From: Clostridiales bacterium UBA4821
GTDB lineage: Bacteria > Bacillota > Clostridia > Acetivibrionales > UBA4821
Assembly (NCBI GenBank): GCA_002402315.1
Contig: DHFP01000225.1
Coordinates: 1-8,768, forward strand
Direction of reading: 5' to 3'
Length of the DNA: 8,768 nt
Shown: one piece after another, positions 4,715 through 8,768 of the stretch
Numbering within the stretch: the stretch's first letter is position 1
Layout of the letters: each line of letters starts with the position of its first letter
Translations under genes and position numbers: made by a program
The notes under the pieces: generated by a model
The model's input: the letters and a program-made list of their open reading frames with translations, nothing else
Databases searched by the model: none
Told to the model about the DNA's origin: nothing

Positions 4715-6802
4715 TTACTGTTCTTCTTCTTCCTTCATATGCTTCTTAGCCTCTTCTATTACTTTAGCTGCAACATTTGACGGTGCTTCTTCATAACGCT
4801 CGAATTTCAACTTGAAGCTGCCTCTTCCCTGGGTCATAGAACGCAGGTCTGTTGCATACTTGAACATTTCTGCCATTGGTACTTCTGCAACTACTTGCTG
4901 TATACCCTTTTCCTGGGGATTCATTCCAAGAATTCTTCCACGCCTTTTATTCAGGTCACCTATGATATCCCCCATGTAGGCATCGGGAATATAAACTTCC
5001 ACGCTGGCTATAGGTTCGAGCAGTACCGGGGAAGCTTCGACCATACCTTTTTTATATGCAAGGTATGCAGCAACCTTAAATGCCATTTCAGAAGAGTCAA
5101 CCGGATGGAAGGAACCATCAACCAGGGTAGCTTTGAGGTTAACTACAGGATTACCTGCAAGTACACCTCTTTGCATACTTTCTCTTAATCCCTTTTCAAC
5201 TGCAGGGAAATACTGCCTTGGAACTGCACCGCCAAATATTTTTTCTTCAAATGTTAGGTCTTCAGTTGATCCCGGTTCAAATTCTATCCAAACATGGCCG
5301 AATTGTCCATGACCGCCGCTCTGCTTCTTGTGCTTGCCTTCAACCTTAACTTTCTTCTTGATTGTTTCCCTATAAGGTACCTTGGGGTCAGTGAGGTTAA
5401 CTGAAACTCCAAACTTGGTTTTTAGTTTATTTACTACAACATCAAGATGCTGTTCGCCAACTCCTGAAATCAAAAACTGTTTGGTTACCGGATTAATTTC
5501 AGTCTTAATGGTTGGATCTTCTTCTTGTATTTTATGCAGACCTGAACCAATCTTTTCTTCATCGCCTTTTGCTTTAGGTTCAAGTCCCATGGATATAGCA
5601 GGTTCGGGGAAAGAAATTCCTTCAAACACTATTGGCTTTGCCTGGTCACATAGAGTATCTCCGGTATTGGTGAATTGAAGCTTGGCAACTGCTGCAATAT
5701 CTCCGGCAACAGCTTTATCCAGATGTACCTGTTTTTTGCCCCTGAGAGTAAAAATCTGAGAGATTTTCTCACTCTTGCCTGTATTAGGGTTAAATATTGC
5801 TGAATCAGGCTTTAAAGTACCTGAGTACACTTTGAACATGCTTATCTTGCCAACATAAGGGTCGGCAATGGTCTTAAAGATTAGAGCAGATATCGGTTCA
5901 TCAGTACTGACCTTTCTCGTTGCATTTTCATCTGAACCTGGTTTTTTACCCTTGATTTCAGGTTTGACTTCTGGTGAGGGCAGGTAATCAACAATTGCAT
6001 CCATCAGAGACTGAATACCCATGTTCTGAAAAGCGGAACCACATAGAACAGGTACTACTCCAAATTGAGTTATACCTTTACTCAAGCCGTGTATAATTTC
6101 TTCTTTTGTGAATTCCTCACCGTTAAAGAATTTATCCATTAGTTCTTCTTCAGTTTCTGCAATTGCCTCAACAAGTATGTCGCGCAGTGATGATGCATTT
6201 GCTTTAGCTGCATCGGGTACAGGCATTTCGGTAGATTTTCCGCCTTCGTATTTATAAGCCTTCATTTCGATAATATCAATAAAGCCTTTTACGGCATTAT
6301 TTTCAATGATAGGCATTTGCAAAGGTACAACACTATTACCGAAAATGTTTCTAGCCTGGTCGAGAACTTTTGAAAAATCAGCGTTTTCTTCATCTATTTT
6401 ATTAACAAATATCATCTTTGGTATTTTTATTTCATCAGCATATTCCCATGCTTTTTCTGTTCCAACGGCTATGCCGCCTTTTGCAGGAACTACAATTATT
6501 GCAGCATCTGCTACGCGCATGCCCTGTTTCAGTTCGCCAATAAAATCAAAATATCCCGGTGTATCAATGATGTTAAGTTTATAGTTTTTCCATTCACAAG
6601 GTGCAAGCGATGTAGAAATAGAAATCTGCCTTTTAATCTCTTCAGGGTCATAATCGGTGGTTGTATTTCCTTCTGCAACCTTACCCATCCTGTCAATAGC
6701 CCCGGAGTTGAATAACATTGCTTCAGCCAATGTTGTCTTACCAGCTCCACCATGTGAAGCCAAGCACACGTTTCTAATATTGTTACTTGGGAAGTCCTTC
6801 AT
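4715..6802 (-). CDS. EF-G-like translational GTPase (EF-G2-type paralogue)
   Basis: This 695-residue protein has the five-domain plan of elongation factor G. The G domain shows G1 SHGGAGKTT (16-24), switch I around TTTDYDPEE (47-55), G3 DTPGYFDF (80-87), G4 NKID (134-137) and G5 GSAF near residue 255. Domain II includes the IADPYVGKISMFKVYSG region. Domain IV carries SGGHGQFGHV and GGAVPRQYFPAVEKGL, then DGSFHPVDSSEMAF. Domain V has the GDLNKRRGRILGM loop. Two changes set it apart from the canonical translocase: G1 has GG where EF-G has ID, and the catalytic histidine after DTPG is tyrosine (Tyr84). Both are typical of the EF-G2 paralogue group, for example Thermus EF-G-2. It is not next to rpsL, rpsG or tuf, which also argues against the main fusA. 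AAAGGAGGA lies 9 bases before the ATG. It probably acts on the ribosome, but its exact role is unknown. Confidence 0.9.
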   Translation of the reverse strand: MKDFPSNNIRNVCLASHGGAGKTTLAEAMLFNSGAIDRMGKVAEGNTTTDYDPEEIKRQISISTSLAPCEWKNYKLNIIDTPGYFDFIGELKQGMRVADAAIIVVPAKGGIAVGTEKAWEYADEIKIPKMIFVNKIDEENADFSKVLDQARNIFGNSVVPLQMPIIENNAVKGFIDIIEMKAYKYEGGKSTEMPVPDAAKANASSLRDILVEAIAETEEELMDKFFNGEEFTKEEIIHGLSKGITQFGVVPVLCGSAFQNMGIQSLMDAIVDYLPSPEVKPEIKGKKPGSDENATRKVSTDEPISALIFKTIADPYVGKISMFKVYSGTLKPDSAIFNPNTGKSEKISQIFTLRGKKQVHLDKAVAGDIAAVAKLQFTNTGDTLCDQAKPIVFEGISFPEPAISMGLEPKAKGDEEKIGSGLHKIQEEDPTIKTEINPVTKQFLISGVGEQHLDVVVNKLKTKFGVSVNLTDPKVPYRETIKKKVKVEGKHKKQSGGHGQFGHVWIEFEPGSTEDLTFEEKIFGGAVPRQYFPAVEKGLRESMQRGVLAGNPVVNLKATLVDGSFHPVDSSEMAFKVAAYLAYKKGMVEASPVLLEPIASVEVYIPDAYMGDIIGDLNKRRGRILGMNPQEKGIQQVVAEVPMAEMFKYATDLRSMTQGRGSFKLKFERYEEAPSNVAAKVIEEAKKHMKEEEEQ

Positions 6803-6875
6803 AGGTAGTTGTCCTCCTTTTTCTAAATCTGGCTAAATTCTACCTAAATATTATTCTCTATTATTTCCTTTTTTC

Positions 6876-6923
6876 CTCTAAAAAATATATTTTAAAAAAT
6901 AAAAACTTTTTAAAGTTTTAGAG
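6876..6923 (-). promoter_or_regulatory. AT-rich structured leader of the EF-G-like gene
   Basis: Two short hairpins compete within the leader. AAAACTTT (6902-6909) pairs with AAAGTTTT (6912-6919), followed on the minus strand by a T-rich tract. CTCTAAAA (6876-6883) pairs with TTTTAGAG (6916-6923). They share bases 6916-6919 and so exclude each other. The arrangement resembles an attenuator only loosely, and the pairs are mostly A-T. Confidence 0.25.
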
Positions 6924-6938
6924 AATATAGGATAAGTA

Positions 6939-6966
6939 ATTATAAGTTATGCTTAAATGTCCTCAA
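6939..6966 (-). promoter_or_regulatory. Candidate promoter of the EF-G-like gene
   Basis: On the minus strand TTGAGG (complement of 6961-6966) is followed after 16 bases by a perfect TATAAT (complement of 6939-6944). This predicts a start near 6932 and a leader of about 130 bases. An alternative is TTGACA inside the preceding terminator stem (complement of 6986-6991) with TATTGA 17 bases on. Confidence 0.6.
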
Positions 6967-6975
6967 TAATTCTAT

Positions 6976-7011
6976 TAAATTAAAATGTCAAGGGACCGGA
7001 TTCCTTGACAT
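6976..7011 (-). terminator. Rho-independent terminator of the hydrolase-LamG gene
   Basis: On the minus strand ATGTCAAGG (complement of 7003-7011) pairs with CCTTGACAT (complement of 6985-6993) around a 9-base loop and is followed by TTTTAATTT. It starts 17 bases after the stop at 7029. The tail is interrupted by AA, so it is slightly weaker than the others. The 3' arm contains a TTGACA that could double as a -35 box for the next gene. Confidence 0.82.
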
Positions 7012-7028
7012 ACACTATCCATTTAAAA

Positions 7029-8735
7029 TCATTTGCTTGCTAAATAATGAATCTCTTTATCTGATAAGACTCCATCATAAAATCTGATTTCATCAATATA
7101 ACCTTTAAAAAATCTACTAGAACCTCTCCAAGAACCCAAAAACAAGTCTTTTTTATTATTTAGTGGAACAATATTTATATCTTTAGTTTCATTAAGAATA
7201 CCATCCAAATATATTTTGAGGCTGTTTCCTGCATAAACACCGGCAATATGGTGCCATTTGTTATCTCTAACATTACTCTTAATTTGTACTGTCTTCCAAT
7301 TAGTTCCGGTACCTGCCATGAAATATAGTTTTCCATCTGGCTGAATTTCTAAAGTCCATCCGTTAGATACTGATAATTTGCCTGGAATTATTTCATCATA
7401 ACCATGGGATTTATCTAAAATAGTTGAACGTGTACCTTTTTGCGATGAATCAGCCTTAATCCATGTAGAAAAGCTAAAAGGTTTAGACAAATTAAGATCA
7501 TCAAAATATTGAATATTTATATATTGTTTCTTTCCGTTAAAATTAAAACATTTATTCTTAATACCTGAAACATACGATATTCCATTGTTGGTTATGCCAT
7601 TATGACCGGAAAAATTATCATTAGAAGTTCCATCTCCACTCCAATATCCAGTAAGATTGGCTGTTAAGTTTAATTTGTTAATTTTAAGAGGAAGAACAGT
7701 TTTAGGGTTATTCACCATTATTTGTTCAATACTTTCTCTTGGTATATTGGGTAATTTGCCATCTTGTAAATAATTTAATATATAAATATATCCTTCTCCG
7801 TTTAGTTGAACATTATTTGCAACATCTTGAGAAATCAGTATTTTGTTTAAATACCCCTTATTAATTAAATATTGAATTGATGATGCATCTTCAGGATAAA
7901 CGCTAAATAAATCAAACTCTAAGTACAAATTATTTTTTGCTAATTTTTCATAAAAAGTATTATTATTTAAAGAATCAAATAAATGGCTATATATAACGCG
8001 ATTAGTATCAACCCCGATTTCCTTAAGTATATCCAGCGCATCTAATCTAATTTTTCTATGAATTGAATCATAGGAATAATCGAAATGTATATTCAATGCA
8101 GCGCCTGTTTTTAACTGGGCCAATGCGCTGGCAATCAATACTTTTTGTTCTGCAGGAGAAAAATTGCCAATTCCTACTTCTCCTATTATTCCCGCTTTTA
8201 TTGTCGTGTTGTCAACTCCGCTGGAAATATCATTGATAATCTCTTCTTCCAATTGTTCTATACTTTTACTTTTTATATCTGCAGGGTGCCAATTTTCTCT
8301 ATAATAACTGGAGCCCATTACAACATTCACGCCGGATTGCTTTGAAATTTCAGCTAGAGCTTCCGAATAACTCATTTGCTGAAAAAATTGAGGCTTTTGA
8401 GAAGTATTTTCCCAACGCAGACCACGGCTTGAAAGCTCTACAATAGTTCTATTAGGGTATTTTTTTAACATATCTAAATTATTGAGTGGATGTGTCATAA
8501 AATCTTTAAGCCGAATTATTGCCAAATCAGGATTATCCAAAAATATCGTATCATTGACATGTAATAATAGATGTTCGTGAGGGAGAACAATTCCTAATTG
8601 GGAACTTTCAATAGATCCAAGAACAGTTATGATTTTACCGTTATTGTCTGTTGATTCTGCTTGAGCTATTAGAGGTAAAAAAATTAATATAGTAATAGAA
8701 AGAGTTATTATTAGAACTTTTTTTAAATTACTCAT
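7029..8735 (-). CDS. Secreted phosphotriesterase-family hydrolase with C-terminal LamG-like domain
   Basis: The 568-residue protein starts with a signal peptide: basic NLKK, a hydrophobic core at about 7-23, and a likely cut after AQA (26). Residues 34-350 resemble the phosphotriesterase/PHP branch of the amidohydrolase superfamily. The expected metal ligands are all present: HEH (His53, His55), Glu186 in GEVGI, His217, His251 and Asp304 in ILISQD. Glu at the bridging position, instead of a carboxylated lysine, is as in E. coli PHP. The barrel ends at NPKTVLPL (343-350). Residues 361-567 look like a LamG/concanavalin A-type domain (LTGYWSGDG, FSFSTWIKAD, DNKWHHIAGVYAG, LKIYLDG, KGYIDEIRFYDGVLS), which commonly binds carbohydrate or surface ligands. 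The substrate is unknown; lactone or ester hydrolysis is possible. AGGAGG lies 5 bases before the ATG. The gene looks more AT-rich than its neighbours, which may indicate transfer. The promoter is mostly outside the window. Confidence 0.88.
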   Translation of the reverse strand: MSNLKKVLIITLSITILIFLPLIAQAESTDNNGKIITVLGSIESSQLGIVLPHEHLLLHVNDTIFLDNPDLAIIRLKDFMTHPLNNLDMLKKYPNRTIVELSSRGLRWENTSQKPQFFQQMSYSEALAEISKQSGVNVVMGSSYYRENWHPADIKSKSIEQLEEEIINDISSGVDNTTIKAGIIGEVGIGNFSPAEQKVLIASALAQLKTGAALNIHFDYSYDSIHRKIRLDALDILKEIGVDTNRVIYSHLFDSLNNNTFYEKLAKNNLYLEFDLFSVYPEDASSIQYLINKGYLNKILISQDVANNVQLNGEGYIYILNYLQDGKLPNIPRESIEQIMVNNPKTVLPLKINKLNLTANLTGYWSGDGTSNDNFSGHNGITNNGISYVSGIKNKCFNFNGKKQYINIQYFDDLNLSKPFSFSTWIKADSSQKGTRSTILDKSHGYDEIIPGKLSVSNGWTLEIQPDGKLYFMAGTGTNWKTVQIKSNVRDNKWHHIAGVYAGNSLKIYLDGILNETKDINIVPLNNKKDLFLGSWRGSSRFFKGYIDEIRFYDGVLSDKEIHYLASK

Positions 8736-8748
8736 ACAACCCTCCTAG

Positions 8749-8763
8749 TACAATATAGTTGTA
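8749..8763 (-). promoter_or_regulatory. Small inverted repeat over a possible -10 box
   Basis: TACAA (8749-8753) and TTGTA (8759-8763) are inverted around 5 bases. The minus-strand TATATT (complement of 8752-8757) inside could be a -10 box for the hydrolase gene, with its -35 box beyond the window edge. The match is short and the upstream part is missing. Confidence 0.25.
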
Positions 8764-8768
8764 ATCAA

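Noticed and set aside
4593..4796. Plus-strand open frame across the EF-G-like terminator and gene end
   Set aside because: It runs through a terminator hairpin and into the antisense of a conserved gene, and has no ribosome site.
1..8768. CRISPR array, defence island or toxin-antitoxin pair
   Set aside because: No regularly spaced repeats, nuclease, transposase or paired small genes were seen on either strand.

Overview
The window is low-GC DNA with strong AGGAGG-type ribosome binding sites, compact intergenic spaces and Rho-independent hairpin terminators. Together with its protein types (a clostridial-style FeoB with separate FeoA, a GudB/RocG-type glutamate dehydrogenase, and a second EF-G-like GTPase) this suggests an anaerobic Firmicute of class Clostridia. 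I infer this from recognised families; no species marker is present.

Layout. Positions 33-2463 (+) carry a feoA-feoB pair for ferrous iron uptake. Positions 2464-2984 are a 521-base gene-poor stretch. It holds a TTGACA promoter candidate, a short direct repeat, a nested hairpin and, most notably, a 187-base element with long inverted arms (2761-2947) directly in front of gdhA. A glutamate dehydrogenase gene follows at 2985-4238 (+). It converges on a minus-strand tRNA-Val(GAC) gene at 4317-4393, and one strong hairpin lies between the two and can serve both. Positions 4472-4668 (-) contain what looks like a broken or frameshifted small gene. An EF-G paralogue occupies 4715-6802 (-), with its own promoter and terminator. 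At the right end, 7029-8735 (-) encodes a secreted protein that joins a phosphotriesterase-family metallohydrolase to a C-terminal LamG-like (concanavalin A fold) domain.

How the genes relate. FeoA and FeoB work together as one iron transporter. The other genes look like separate transcription units with housekeeping (tRNA, EF-G-like factor), nitrogen metabolism (GDH) and extracellular (hydrolase-LamG) roles; nothing suggests one shared pathway. I found no CRISPR array, intact transposase, phage gene or obvious defence system. The least explained items are the palindromic element upstream of gdhA, the hydrolase-LamG fusion and the degenerate small reading frame at 4472-4668.
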